Notes under the pieces: generated by a model
The model's database searches: none
Told to the model about the DNA's origin: nothing
Seen by the model: the letters and a program-made list of their open reading frames with translations, nothing else
Shown here: one piece after another, positions 36,668-45,470 of the stretch
How the letters are laid out: the number at the start of each line of letters is the position of its first letter
How positions within the stretch are numbered: the stretch's first letter is position 1
From: Nocardia salmonicida NBRC 13393
GTDB taxonomy: Bacteria; Actinomycetota; Actinomycetes; Mycobacteriales; Mycobacteriaceae
Reading direction: 5' to 3'
Assembly: GCF_001613085.1 (NCBI RefSeq)
Contig: NZ_BDBR01000002.1
Location: 372,001-436,000, forward strand
Length of the DNA: 64,000 bases
Made by a program: the position numbers and the translations under genes

Positions 36668-36890
36668 TTCGGCATCCCTTCCGCCCGGACGGGCCAACGG
36701 TCGACGTTCGCACGAACCATATCCACGACACCCGGGGGAGCAACCCCATCGCGAACTCGCCGCGAACACGGACTACCTGCGACAACGGTACGCGAACACC
36801 AGGGGAACGCCGAGACATCAATCGTGTCGGTCGACTCGGCTACGGTGGACAGCGCTCGCACCGATCGACCCGTGGCCAGTTGGAGGCGTC

Positions 36891-37679
36891 TTGCGCATCA
36901 TCGTCCGGATCCTGCTCGTGCTCGCCGCACTCGTCTGCGCGCTCGCACCGGCCTCGGCCGCGCCGTCGGTCGATGAGGCCACCACACGCAAGATCGACGA
37001 ACTGCTCAGCGTGCGCGCCGAATCGGGCGATCTCGGCCGTGGTGAACTCATCGAACGGCTCTCCGCACGCCTGCTCGGCACCCCCTACGGGGCGAACATG
37101 CTGATCGGCTCGGCCACCGAACCCGAGCAGCTCGTCGTCGACCTGCGCCGGGTGGACTGCTTCACCTACCTCGACTACATCGACGCCGCTTCCCGCTCCG
37201 CCGACCGCGACCAGTTCCTCACCAACCTGATCGCCACCCGCTATATCGACGGCCGGGTCGAATTCGCCCAGCGCAAGCACTTCTTCACCGACTGGGCCAC
37301 CCGGGAGCGCCTGGCGGCCACCGACATCACCGCGAGTCTGAGCCCCGCCGCCGTCACCACCACCAAACACCTCAACGCCAAAGCCGACGGCAGCACCTAC
37401 CTGCCCGGCGTCCCCGTGGTCGACCGCGCCGTCACCCACATCCCCTCGGCCGCTGTCGACGGGGCAGTGTCGGGCGCGCTTCGCACGGGCGACTACCTCG
37501 GTGCCTACACCCCCGAGGCCGGCCTCGATGTCACCCACGTCGGCTTCGTCGTTCAGACCCCCACCGGTCCCGTCTTCCGCAACGCCTCCTCCCTCGCCGC
37601 GAACAACCAGGTCGTCGACACACCCCTGAGCGACTACCTTCGGAGCGTCCCCGGCATCGTCGTCCTGCGCCCGCTCTGA
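36891..37679 (+). CDS. secreted DUF1460 (amidase-like) protein
   Basis: A 262-aa exported protein. A signal peptide covers residues 1-23 (LLVLAALVCALAPASAA). The domain matches DUF1460, a papain/NlpC-P60-like amidase fold: Cys90 in RRVDCFTYLDYI and His216 in DVTHVGFVV are the likely catalytic pair. Relatives act on cell wall peptides, so a wall-remodelling hydrolase is plausible. Start is TTG at 36891 with TTGGAGG four to nine bases upstream; the longer open frame to 36522 overlaps the divergent dehydrogenase gene and lacks a signal peptide. Confidence 0.8.
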   Translation: MRIIVRILLVLAALVCALAPASAAPSVDEATTRKIDELLSVRAESGDLGRGELIERLSARLLGTPYGANMLIGSATEPEQLVVDLRRVDCFTYLDYIDAASRSADRDQFLTNLIATRYIDGRVEFAQRKHFFTDWATRERLAATDITASLSPAAVTTTKHLNAKADGSTYLPGVPVVDRAVTHIPSAAVDGAVSGALRTGDYLGAYTPEAGLDVTHVGFVVQTPTGPVFRNASSLAANNQVVDTPLSDYLRSVPGIVVLRPL

Positions 37680-37698
37680 CCGACTCCAAGGATTCGCC

Positions 37699-38256
37699 AT
37701 GACCACGCTTCCCGACCGTCCGAATACCGCATTGCTCGTCGTCGACGTCCAGAACGGCGTCGTCGACGAAGCGCCCCGTCGCGACGAGGTCGTCGCGAAC
37801 ATCACCACCCTCGTCGAGCGTGCCCGCGGCGCCGATATCTCGATCATTTGGATCCAGCACTCCTCCGAGGAACTCGTCGAGGAGAGTGATCCCTGGCGTT
37901 ACGTCCCCGAACTCACCCGCGCCGACACCGAGCCGTTGGTCCACAAGCGCTACGGCGACTCGTTCGAAGACACCGAGCTCGAGGGACTGCTCGCCGCGGT
38001 GGGTGCCGGTCACCTGATCGTCACCGGCGCCGAATCCGACGCCTGCATCCGCTCGACCATCCACGGCGCCTTCGTTCGCGGCTACGACGTCACCCTCGTC
38101 GGCGACGCGCACACCACCGGAGACAAAACCCGGTGGGGCGCACCGAAACCCGAAGACGTCATCGCCCACACGAACCTGTACTGGCAGTTCCAGCAAGCGC
38201 CCGGTCGTGCCGCGGCGGTCCGCCCGACCGAAGAGCTTGACTTCAGGTCGACCTGA
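37699..38256 (+). CDS. isochorismatase family cysteine hydrolase
   Basis: A 185-aa cysteine hydrolase. The catalytic triad is complete: Asp16 (LLVVDVQNG), Lys83 (VHKRYGDSF) and Cys116 (GAESDACIRST), with the cis-peptide before Cys. Such stand-alone proteins hydrolyse varied amides or enol ethers (nicotinamidase-like or isochorismatase-like); no isochorismate context is present. The ATG has CAAGGATT upstream. It follows the DUF1460 gene by 19 bp and precedes a methyltransferase by 17 bp; all are on the plus strand. Confidence 0.87.
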   Translation: MTTLPDRPNTALLVVDVQNGVVDEAPRRDEVVANITTLVERARGADISIIWIQHSSEELVEESDPWRYVPELTRADTEPLVHKRYGDSFEDTELEGLLAAVGAGHLIVTGAESDACIRSTIHGAFVRGYDVTLVGDAHTTGDKTRWGAPKPEDVIAHTNLYWQFQQAPGRAAAVRPTEELDFRST

Positions 38257-38273
38257 GCAAGCACCGTGGTCTC

Positions 38274-38819
38274 ATGACCACCTTCGGATACGAACAGAGC
38301 CTCGGCTACGATCGGCGCGCCACCCGACTGCTCACCGGCCTGTACCGCCGGATCGCCACCGACATCGATACCAGCACCACCGCCTCGGCCACGGTCGTCG
38401 ATCTCGGTACGGGTCCGGGAAAGCTGTTGTCGCACCTGACAACTCGTCGCCCCGACCTGCACCTGCACGGCATAGACCTGTCCCCGCACATGATCGAGAT
38501 CGCCCGCCGGACCCTCACCGGGCACCCGGTCGGGCTGGCTGTGGCCGACGTCGCCGAGCTGCCTCACCCCGACGCCAGCATCGACTTCGCCGTGTCGAGC
38601 CTGAGCATGCACGAATGGCCCGACCTGCCGGCCGCGGTCACCGAACTGCATCGAGTGCTGCGACCCGGCGGCGGCGCCGGGATCTATGACTTCCGCTTCT
38701 CGCGAACCCGGCAGATCCGGCACGCACTCGGCGCGGTCTTCGGCGCGGTCGACACCGAAACAGTGCGCCTGCCATGGCATCCTGTCGCCCTGATCACCTG
38801 CTACCGCGTCACCGCATAG
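38274..38819 (+). CDS. class I SAM-dependent methyltransferase
   Basis: A 181-aa protein with the SAM-binding core: motif I VVDLGTGPGKLLSHL, an acidic residue at the second strand (GIDLSPHM), and motif IV AVSSLSMHEWPD, followed by LRPGGG. The family type is the small UbiE/Methyltransf_11 group and the acceptor is unknown. It ends FSRTRQIRHALGAVFGAV and lacks an extra C-terminal domain, so it is on the short side. Neighbouring regulator genes follow on the same strand. Confidence 0.84.
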   Translation: MTTFGYEQSLGYDRRATRLLTGLYRRIATDIDTSTTASATVVDLGTGPGKLLSHLTTRRPDLHLHGIDLSPHMIEIARRTLTGHPVGLAVADVAELPHPDASIDFAVSSLSMHEWPDLPAAVTELHRVLRPGGGAGIYDFRFSRTRQIRHALGAVFGAVDTETVRLPWHPVALITCYRVTA

Positions 38820-38828
38820 GCTCGGCGG

Positions 38829-39248
38829 ATGGCCGAGGAACACACCACGATCGGTGCGGTGGCGACACGGTTCGGTCTGGCGCCCCACGTGCTTCGCCAT
38901 TGGGAAGACCGCGGGCTGCTCTGCCCACCGCGTGACTCGGCCGGACGCCGCCACTACCGCAGCACCGATATCGACACCGTCGCGATGATCGTCCTCGGCA
39001 AGAAAGCTGGGCTTTCCCTCGACGATCTCGCCATCCTGTTCACCCGCGCTCCCGCCCGCGCCACCCGCCGCGAGGTGCTCGAGGCCCATCGTGACCGCCT
39101 CGGCGACCAGATCGCCCGCACCCGCGCCGCCCTCGACGCCGTCACCCATGTGCTCGACTGCGATGCCGAGGACTTCCGCACCTGCCCGCACTTCCGTGCC
39201 GAACTCGACGGGGTCCTGCACACCCGAGGTGGGCAGCCGCTGTCGTAG
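38829..39248 (+). CDS. MerR family transcriptional regulator
   Basis: A 139-aa activator/repressor. The winged helix is TTIGAVATRFGLAPHVLRHW followed by EDRGLLCPPRDSAGRRHY (residues 5-43). A dimerisation helix occupies about 75-115. Two cysteines in the C-terminal part (HVLDCDAEDFRTCPHF) could sense a metal or thiol-reactive compound. It starts 10 bp after the methyltransferase gene, so both may belong to one unit, perhaps with the methyltransferase as the target. Confidence 0.87.
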   Translation: MAEEHTTIGAVATRFGLAPHVLRHWEDRGLLCPPRDSAGRRHYRSTDIDTVAMIVLGKKAGLSLDDLAILFTRAPARATRREVLEAHRDRLGDQIARTRAALDAVTHVLDCDAEDFRTCPHFRAELDGVLHTRGGQPLS

Positions 39249-39277
39249 ATACCACCCGACGTGGGACGATCGCCCCT

Positions 39278-39721
39278 GTGACCGGCACACCCGCGAAACC
39301 ACAGCACCTGCGCGATCTCGCGCTGCTGCGTCGCGTGCGCGACCGCATCGACCGCGAATACGCCCAGCCTCTCGACGTCGAAGCGCTCGCCCGCGGCGTA
39401 CACATGTCGGCCGGACACCTCAGTCGACAATTCCGCCTCGCCTACGGGGAATCGCCGTACTCCTACCTGATGACCCGCCGCATCGAACGCGCCATGGCAT
39501 TGCTGCGCCGCGGCGACCTGAGCGTCACCGACGTCTGCTTCGCGGTCGGCTCGTCCTCGCTGGGCACCTTCAGCACCCGCTTCACCGAACTCGTCGGCGT
39601 ACCGCCCAGCGTCTACAAACAGCAGCAGGACGAACAGACCGCGGGCATGCCGTCGTGCGTGGTCAAGAAGGTGACCAGACCGATCAGGAATCGAGAAGCT
39701 TCCGCTCCGGTCGACAATTAG
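39278..39721 (+). CDS. AraC family transcriptional regulator, DNA-binding domain only
   Basis: A 147-aa protein made only of the AraC/XylS DNA-binding domain: first helix-turn-helix PLDVEALARGVHMSAGHLSR, linker helix, second helix-turn-helix SVTDVCFAVGSSSLGTFSTR, then FTELVGVPPSVYK. No sensor domain is present, so it is either controlled by level or pairs with a neighbour. GTG start at 39278. It is followed after 1-10 bp by a VOC gene, an arrangement common in actinobacteria for AraC-regulated glyoxalase-like genes. Confidence 0.87.
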   Translation: MTGTPAKPQHLRDLALLRRVRDRIDREYAQPLDVEALARGVHMSAGHLSRQFRLAYGESPYSYLMTRRIERAMALLRRGDLSVTDVCFAVGSSSLGTFSTRFTELVGVPPSVYKQQQDEQTAGMPSCVVKKVTRPIRNREASAPVDN

Positions 39722-39731
39722 CGTGGTCGGC

Positions 39732-40142
39732 ATGAACCTCACCATTCACCAGAGCTACCTGCCCCAGGACGACCCCGACGCCGCGCTCGCCTTCTACCGC
39801 GACGCGCTCGGCTTCGAGGTACGCAACGATGTGGGCTACAACGGGATGCGCTGGATCACCGTCGGCCCCACCGGCCAGCCCGATACCTCCATCGTGCTGC
39901 ACCCACCGGCCGCCGACCCCGGCCTCACCGACGACGAACGTCGCGTCATCAGCGAAATGATGGCCAAGGGCACCTACGCCGGTATCAACCTCGCCACCGA
40001 CGATCTCGACGGCCTGTTCGAAAAGCTGCAGGCCGGAGATATCGAGGTCGTCCAGGAACCCACTGATCAGCCCTATGGTGTGCGCGACTGCGCCTTCCGC
40101 GACCCGGCCGGAAACATGGTCCGCATCCAGCAGACCAAGTAA
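39732..40142 (+). CDS. VOC family protein
   Basis: A 136-aa vicinal-oxygen-chelate protein of glyoxalase/bleomycin-resistance type. Landmarks: HQSYLPQDDPDAALAFYRDA at the start, DALGFEVRNDVG, a second repeat near TYAGINLATDDLDGLFEKL, and the closing FRDPAGNMVRIQQ. It may bind or turn over a small molecule. ATG 39732 is chosen; GTG 39723 is also in frame. It is likely co-transcribed with the preceding AraC gene (their stop and start are within 11 bp). Confidence 0.83.
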   Translation: MNLTIHQSYLPQDDPDAALAFYRDALGFEVRNDVGYNGMRWITVGPTGQPDTSIVLHPPAADPGLTDDERRVISEMMAKGTYAGINLATDDLDGLFEKLQAGDIEVVQEPTDQPYGVRDCAFRDPAGNMVRIQQTK

Positions 40143-40196
40143 GCCACGCGCCGGTAGATTCGATATCCGGCGATGTCGACTGATCGAGGGAGACCC

Positions 40197-42578
40197 ATGA
40201 GCACGGCCAAGAAGACCGGCACCACCATAGAGCCGGCCGACAGCCACGATGTGATCCGCGTGCACGGCGCGCGGGTCAACAACCTGCGCGATGTGAGCAT
40301 CGAGATCCCCAAGCGCAGGCTGACGGTCTTCACCGGCGTGTCCGGATCCGGCAAGAGCTCCCTGGTCTTCGGCACCATCGCCGCCGAATCGCAGCGCCTG
40401 ATCAACGAGACCTACAGCGCGTTCGTGCAGGGCTTCATGCCCAGCCAAGCGCGCCCCGACGTCGACGTACTCGAGGGCCTGACCACCGCCATCCTCGTCG
40501 ACCAGTCCCGCCTCGGTGCCGACCCGCGCTCCACCGTCGGCACCGTCACCGACGCCAACGCGATGCTGCGCATTCTGTTCAGTCGCCTCGGTGACCCGCA
40601 CATCGGGTCCTCGCAGGCGTTCTCGTTCAATGTCGCCTCGATCAGTGGTGCAGGTGCGGTCGAGGTCGAGAAGAACGGCGTCACCGTCAAGGAACGCCGC
40701 AGCTTCGCTATCACCGGCGGCATGTGTCCCACCTGTGAGGGCAAAGGCCAGATCAACGACATCGACCTCACCGAGCTCTACGACGAGAATCTCTCCCTCG
40801 ACGACGGCCCGTTCAAGATCCCCGGCTACAGCATGGACGGCTGGATGGGCCGCATCTTCAAGGGTTCCGGCTTCTTCGACCCGGCGAAGCCGATCAAGAA
40901 GTACACCAAGAAGCAGCTCGCCGACCTGCTGTACAAGGAACCGACGAAGGTCAAGGTCGAGGGCATCAACCTCACCTACGAAGGACTCATCCCCAAACTG
41001 CGCAAGTCGATGCTGTCCAAGGACATCGATTCGCTGCAACCGCATGTGCGCGCCTTCGTCGAACGCGCCGTCACCTTCGGTACCTGCCCCGACTGTGCGG
41101 GCACGAGACTGTCCGCCGCGGCCCGCTCGTCGAAGATCAACGGCATCAGCATCGCCGACGCCTGCGCCATGCAGATCACCGATCTCGCCGAATGGGTCAA
41201 GGAAGTCGACGACCCGTCGGTGGCGCCGCTGCTCGAGTCGCTGCGCCAGACCCTGGACTCGTTCGTCGAGATCGGCCTCGGCTACCTGTCGCTGTCGCGA
41301 CCCTCGGGCACCCTGTCCGGCGGTGAAGCCCAGCGCGTCAAGATGATTCGCCACCTCGGCTCCTCGCTCACCGACGTCACCTATGTCTTCGACGAACCCA
41401 CCGCGGGCCTGCACCCACACGACATCCAGCGGATGAACGACCTGCTGCTGCGCCTGCGCGACAAGGGCAACACCGTGCTCGTCGTCGAACACAAGCCCGA
41501 AACGATCGTCATCGCCGACCACATCGTCGACCTCGGCCCCGCCGCCGGCTCCAAGGGCGGCACCATCTGCTTCGAAGGCACCGTCGACGGGCTGCGCGCC
41601 AGCGACACCGTCACCGGCCGCCACTTCGACGACCGCGCCTCGGTCAAGGACTCGGTGCGAAAGTCGACCAGCGCCTTGCAGATTCGTGGCGCCACCGCCA
41701 ACAACCTCGACAAAGTCGACGTCGACATCCCCCTCGGCATTCTGGTGGCGATCACCGGCGTCGCGGGCTCGGGCAAGAGCTCGCTGGTGCACGGCTCGAT
41801 CCCGATCGACGAAGGCGTCATCTCCATCGACCAGACCCCGATCAAGGGCTCGCGCCGCAGCAACCCCGCTACCTACACCGGCCTGCTCGACCACATCCGC
41901 AAAGCCTTCGCCAAGGCCACCGGCGCCAAACCAGCCCTGTTCAGCGCCAATTCCGAAGGCGCCTGCCCCAACTGCAACGGCGCCGGCGTGGTCTACACCG
42001 ACCTGGCGATGATGGCCGGTGTCTCGACCATGTGTGAGGTGTGTGAGGGCAAACGGTTCATGGCCGAAGTCCTCGAATACACCTTCGCGGGCAAGAACAT
42101 CAGCGAAGTGCTCTCGATGCCCGTCGACGAAGCCCGTGAGTTCTTCGGCGACGGCGAAGCCCGCACCCCTGCCGCCCACAAGATCCTCACCCACCTCACC
42201 GAAGTGGGCCTCGGCTACCTCACCATCGGCCAGCCACTGACCACCCTGTCCGGCGGCGAACGCCAGCGCCTCAAGCTCGCCACCCACATGTCCGACAAGG
42301 GCGGCACCTACATCCTCGACGAACCGACCACCGGCCTGCACCTGGCCGACGTCGAACAGCTCCTCGGCCTGCTCGACCGGCTCGTCGAATCCGGCAAGTC
42401 CGTCATCGTCGTCGAACACCACCAGGCCGTGATGGCCCACGCCGACTGGATCATCGACCTGGGCCCCGGCGCGGGCCACGACGGCGGCCACATCGTCTTC
42501 GAAGGCACTCCCGCCGAGCTCGTCGAGGCGCGCTCCACCCTCACCGGCGAACACCTGGCCACCTACGTCGGCGCCTGA
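40197..42578 (+). CDS. UvrA-like ABC excinuclease paralogue
   Basis: A 793-aa protein with two ABC ATPase halves like UvrA but short, against about 950 aa for UvrA. First Walker A is TGVSGSGKSSL, second is TGVAGSGKSSL. ABC signatures are LSGGEAQRV and LSGGERQRL; Walker B is YVFDEPTAGLH and YILDEPTTGLH. Zinc ligands appear as CPTCEGKG with CPDCAG, and CPNCNG with CEVCEGKR. The insertion for UvrB binding seems reduced, as in UvrA2/DrrC-type proteins linked to tolerance of DNA-binding drugs. ATG 40197 has GAGGGAGA upstream. Confidence 0.92.
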   Translation: MSTAKKTGTTIEPADSHDVIRVHGARVNNLRDVSIEIPKRRLTVFTGVSGSGKSSLVFGTIAAESQRLINETYSAFVQGFMPSQARPDVDVLEGLTTAILVDQSRLGADPRSTVGTVTDANAMLRILFSRLGDPHIGSSQAFSFNVASISGAGAVEVEKNGVTVKERRSFAITGGMCPTCEGKGQINDIDLTELYDENLSLDDGPFKIPGYSMDGWMGRIFKGSGFFDPAKPIKKYTKKQLADLLYKEPTKVKVEGINLTYEGLIPKLRKSMLSKDIDSLQPHVRAFVERAVTFGTCPDCAGTRLSAAARSSKINGISIADACAMQITDLAEWVKEVDDPSVAPLLESLRQTLDSFVEIGLGYLSLSRPSGTLSGGEAQRVKMIRHLGSSLTDVTYVFDEPTAGLHPHDIQRMNDLLLRLRDKGNTVLVVEHKPETIVIADHIVDLGPAAGSKGGTICFEGTVDGLRASDTVTGRHFDDRASVKDSVRKSTSALQIRGATANNLDKVDVDIPLGILVAITGVAGSGKSSLVHGSIPIDEGVISIDQTPIKGSRRSNPATYTGLLDHIRKAFAKATGAKPALFSANSEGACPNCNGAGVVYTDLAMMAGVSTMCEVCEGKRFMAEVLEYTFAGKNISEVLSMPVDEAREFFGDGEARTPAAHKILTHLTEVGLGYLTIGQPLTTLSGGERQRLKLATHMSDKGGTYILDEPTTGLHLADVEQLLGLLDRLVESGKSVIVVEHHQAVMAHADWIIDLGPGAGHDGGHIVFEGTPAELVEARSTLTGEHLATYVGA

Positions 42579-42628
42579 GATTGTGCGGCCGGGCTCACCC
42601 TGAGCCCGGCCGCGCTTACCCTGGACCG

Positions 42629-43045
42629 ATGCTCGAGATCTCCACCGATCCCGCCGCCGTCGATCTCGACTGGCTCCACCAACGCCTGTCGACCGACGCC
42701 TACTGGGCCCTCGGCCGCAGTCGCGAACGCGTCCGCCGCGTCGTCGAGAACTCCTTGCCCTACAGCGTGTTCCACGACGGTTCCCAGATCGCCTTCGCCC
42801 GCCTGGTCACCGACCGCACCACCTTCGCCTGGCTCTCCGACGTCTACGTAGACCGTCACCAGCGCGGAAAAGGCGTCGGCAAACTCCTGCTGGACCGGAT
42901 CATGGCCGACGCCGACGACTGGGGACTGCGCCGCATGGCCCTGGCCACCGGCGATGCCCACGACATGTACCGCCCCTATGGCTTCACCGCCCACCCCAAG
43001 CCGGACCAGTGGATGGAAAAGAACTGGCCGAGCAACCCCGCTTGA
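42629..43045 (+). CDS. GNAT family N-acetyltransferase
   Basis: A 138-aa acetyltransferase. The acetyl-CoA-binding motif is VDRHQRGKGVGKLLLDRIM (Q/RxxGxG/A present), and the preceding strand is RTTFAWLSDVYV. The C-terminal MYRPYGFTAHPKPDQWMEKN is typical of small-molecule or protein N-acetyltransferases of the PhnO/RimI-like range. Acceptor unknown. It lies 50 bp downstream of the UvrA-like gene on the same strand and might be co-transcribed. Confidence 0.88.
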   Translation: MLEISTDPAAVDLDWLHQRLSTDAYWALGRSRERVRRVVENSLPYSVFHDGSQIAFARLVTDRTTFAWLSDVYVDRHQRGKGVGKLLLDRIMADADDWGLRRMALATGDAHDMYRPYGFTAHPKPDQWMEKNWPSNPA

Positions 43046-43075
43046 AGAATTCATTGGGGTCGGCCGATCACGAAA

Positions 43076-43723
43076 TCACCCTGACAACAGAATCTCGGCC
43101 AGCTGATCGGTCGCTCGGGTCAACCAGTCGGGATCACCGTGACGCCGTCCCCAGAGCGCAGCTTTGACCGCACGCACCTGCGCCCACCGGCGGGCACGAT
43201 CACGGTCGACCCCCGCTGCCTCGCAATACAAGTCCAGTCCGCGACGGATACCGGCGCCCGGATCGGCGGCGAACAGTAGCGGCGCGAACCGGTAGCTGCG
43301 AAGGACGGTGATCGTGTCGTAGGCGGGGTCGCCGACATACCCCTTGGGGTCGATCGCGAGCCAGGGTTCTCGTTCTCCCGCCAGTACATTCGCATCATGG
43401 AGGTCGCCGTGGACGAGGGTCTCGGGCTGCCCCGAACCGAGGTCGCGCAAGGTCTCGGCTGCGGCATCCAGAACGCGGCAGGGGAGTGGGTCGCCCAGTT
43501 CGGCGGCCGTCGTGCGGATCTCGCCGGCCCAGTCGGCGACCAGGTCGCTCAAGCGCGGTAGCCCGGCAGGGGCGTCGACAGCCAAGCGGTGCGACAGCTG
43601 CCCGAGTATGCCGACTGCCTCGTCGAAGTCGGTGACGTCGGCCAGAGTTTTGGGTCCTGTGCGCTCGAGCAGCATCGCGAACCGCTCGTCATCGCGGGCG
43701 AACAAGTGCACCGCACCTCGTCC
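43076..43723 (-). pseudogene. N-terminally truncated aminoglycoside phosphotransferase, APH(6)-like
   Basis: About 215 aa align with the C-lobe of APH(6)-type phosphotransferases: GRGAVHLF, LLERTGP, catalytic HGDLHDANV, metal-binding AIDPKGYVGDPAYD. The N-lobe with the ATP-binding lysine (normally about 90 residues earlier) is absent: the open frame continues to 43945, but residues before GRGAV are Ser/Arg-rich and unlike the family, and other minus frames there show nothing similar. The gene is therefore probably inactive. It converges on the GNAT gene and is divergent from the carbonic anhydrase gene. Confidence 0.7.
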
Positions 43724-43962
43724 GTTCCCGGCCACCACCGATGTGACGTATCTCGCCGCCCTCGAGTCTGTTCTCCGCAATGACGACAGGCATAGCCTGA
43801 GACCCCGCGCAGGAGCGAAATCGACTGCACTAGAAGAATATTCGGTGCAAAACGGACACCGTCGATTCGGTAGGCGTCTCGCTGATTTCGACGCGCGCAC
43901 CCTGCCGTCCCGGGACGTGTACATCCGGGCCGACGGCAGAATCATGGCAAGGAGCTACACCG

Positions 43963-44763
43963 GTGCCGGTTCGTCACACAGACCTCAGCCCCGTCATCAC
44001 CCGCCGCGGCGCACTCGCCGCACTGGCACTGCTCGCTGCCGCCGGTTGCGGCGGTTCGGTCGCGGCCACCACGGGCAAGCCGCACTGGGACTACGACGCC
44101 GAGGGCCCCGAGCACTGGGCCGACCTCGACCGCGGCTACTCGGCCTGCCGAGTCGGCCACGCCCAATCGCCGATCGACCTGGACAGCCCCACCGAACTAC
44201 ACCCGTCCGACCACATCGAGATCGACTACCGCCCCATCCCCTCGGTGGACCTGCTCAACAACGGACACACCGTTCAGGTGGGCGCCCCAGCGGACTCCGG
44301 CAACCACATCGTCGTCGACGGAACCCCGTTCACCCTGACCCAATTCCACTTCCATCTCCCCAGCGAGCACACAGTCGACGGCGCCGAGACCGCCATGGAA
44401 CTGCATTTCGTCCACACCGCCCGATCCGGCCGGCTGGCTGTTCTCGCGGTCCTCCTGAACGCGCACACCGACCCCACCCCGCTGAGTCGCATACTCACCG
44501 CCGCACCGAACCGCGCAGGACTCACCCGCGCTGTCACCACCGTCGACCCGCGCGAGTTCCTCCCGGCCGACCTCGCCCAGTTCCGCTACCAAGGCTCCCT
44601 GACCACACCCCCGTGCACCGAAGGCGTCGAGTGGATCGTGCTGCGCCACCCGATGTCGGTCGCGGTCCGCGATGTCGACAGTTACCGCGCGCTGTTCCCG
44701 CACAGCAACAGACCCACCCAGCCGCGCAACGGTCGCCCGGTAGTCCTGGCCGGATCCAACTGA
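43963..44763 (+). CDS. alpha-class carbonic anhydrase, exported lipoprotein
   Basis: A 266-aa enzyme that interconverts CO2 and bicarbonate outside the membrane. The leader has twin arginines (ITRRGALAALALLAAAGC) and a lipobox with Cys29. Zinc ligands are in TQFHFHLPSEH (two His) and AMELHFVH; SLTTPPCTEGVEWIVL is the family C-terminal signature. An Arg/Cys pair (SACRVGHAQSPIDL and PPCTEG) forms the conserved disulfide. The GTG at 43963 has AAGGAG at a good distance. Alpha-class enzymes are less common than beta-class in actinobacteria. Confidence 0.92.
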   Translation: MPVRHTDLSPVITRRGALAALALLAAAGCGGSVAATTGKPHWDYDAEGPEHWADLDRGYSACRVGHAQSPIDLDSPTELHPSDHIEIDYRPIPSVDLLNNGHTVQVGAPADSGNHIVVDGTPFTLTQFHFHLPSEHTVDGAETAMELHFVHTARSGRLAVLAVLLNAHTDPTPLSRILTAAPNRAGLTRAVTTVDPREFLPADLAQFRYQGSLTTPPCTEGVEWIVLRHPMSVAVRDVDSYRALFPHSNRPTQPRNGRPVVLAGSN

Positions 44764-44792
44764 GCAGTCGTCGATGGCGTGTTCTGCGATCG

Positions 44793-45392
44793 TCAGCTGG
44801 GGGAGGACCGGGGGAGCAGGCCGAGGGTGAGGTGCCGGACCAGGTCGTCGAGCAGCTGTTCGGAGTCGTAGTCGGCGGTATAGCCGGACCCGACGAAGGT
44901 AGCCAACCCCTGGAGGGCGGCCAGGGCGGTGACACCGAGCCGTTTCGGGTCACCCGCAACGATCTCGCTGGCGGCCTGACCTTCGGCGATGAGGGTGATC
45001 GGCACCGCGAACGCCCGGTCGGCGGCCTGCTGGATATCGGCGGAGGTGGAGTTGTTTCGGCGCGCGAACATCAGCGGCAACAGCTCGAGGTTGTCCACGG
45101 CGAATCGCAGGTAGGCGTAGGCGACGGTTTGTAGGCGTGCCGTGATGGGTCCTTCGATCACGGCCTGTTCGAAACAGGAGCCGAGGCGTTCGAGCCCGGT
45201 CACGGCGAGTGCGTCGAGGAGCGCCTGCTTGTCGCGGAAGTGCCGACTCGGCGCCGCATGGCTCACACCGGTGTCGCGGGCCAGCTGACGCAGGGACAGC
45301 CCGTCTACACCGGCCTCGCGCAGTGTCGCCTCGGCGCGCGTCAGCAGCGCGGCGCGGAGGTCGCCGTGGTGGTACGGGGTGTGCAGGGACAT
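44793..45392 (-). CDS. TetR/AcrR family transcriptional regulator
   Basis: A 199-aa repressor. Helix-turn-helix: DGLSLRQLARDTGVSHAAPS followed by RHFRDKQALLDAL (residues about 30-62). The C-terminal domain includes ALAALQGLATFVGSGY, of the TetR_C type with helix-rich ligand pocket. It is divergent from the YhgE/Pip-like gene across 78 bp, the typical arrangement for local repression of that gene and the downstream acyl-CoA ligase. ATG 45392. Confidence 0.9.
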   Translation of the reverse strand: MSLHTPYHHGDLRAALLTRAEATLREAGVDGLSLRQLARDTGVSHAAPSRHFRDKQALLDALAVTGLERLGSCFEQAVIEGPITARLQTVAYAYLRFAVDNLELLPLMFARRNNSTSADIQQAADRAFAVPITLIAEGQAASEIVAGDPKRLGVTALAALQGLATFVGSGYTADYDSEQLLDDLVRHLTLGLLPRSSPS

Positions 45393-45432
45393 GGTACGAG
45401 CAGGATATCCGACGTCCGCTCAATGTTTGCGT

Positions 45433-45457
45433 TGACTACTTTGTTGTCGCTGACTAC
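45433..45457. promoter_or_regulatory. direct repeat in TetR / membrane-protein divergent promoter
   Basis: TGACTAC occurs at 45433-45439 and 45451-45457, 18 bp apart, in the 78-bp spacer between the divergent TetR and YhgE/Pip-like genes. It is the only clear repeat in the spacer and a candidate site for the regulator. Weak evidence. Confidence 0.3.
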
Positions 45458-45470
45458 ATTGACGAAGGCC

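Noticed and set aside
39684..42554. Very long minus-strand open frame (956 codons) opposite the UvrA-like gene
   Set aside because: It is Gly/Val/Asp-rich with no motif and lies exactly antisense to a gene with full ABC motifs; long antisense frames are expected at this GC content.
43724..43945. N-lobe of the aminoglycoside phosphotransferase in another reading frame
   Set aside because: All three minus-strand frames were read and none shows the VLKL-type ATP-binding strand or family spacing, so a simple frameshift does not explain the truncation.
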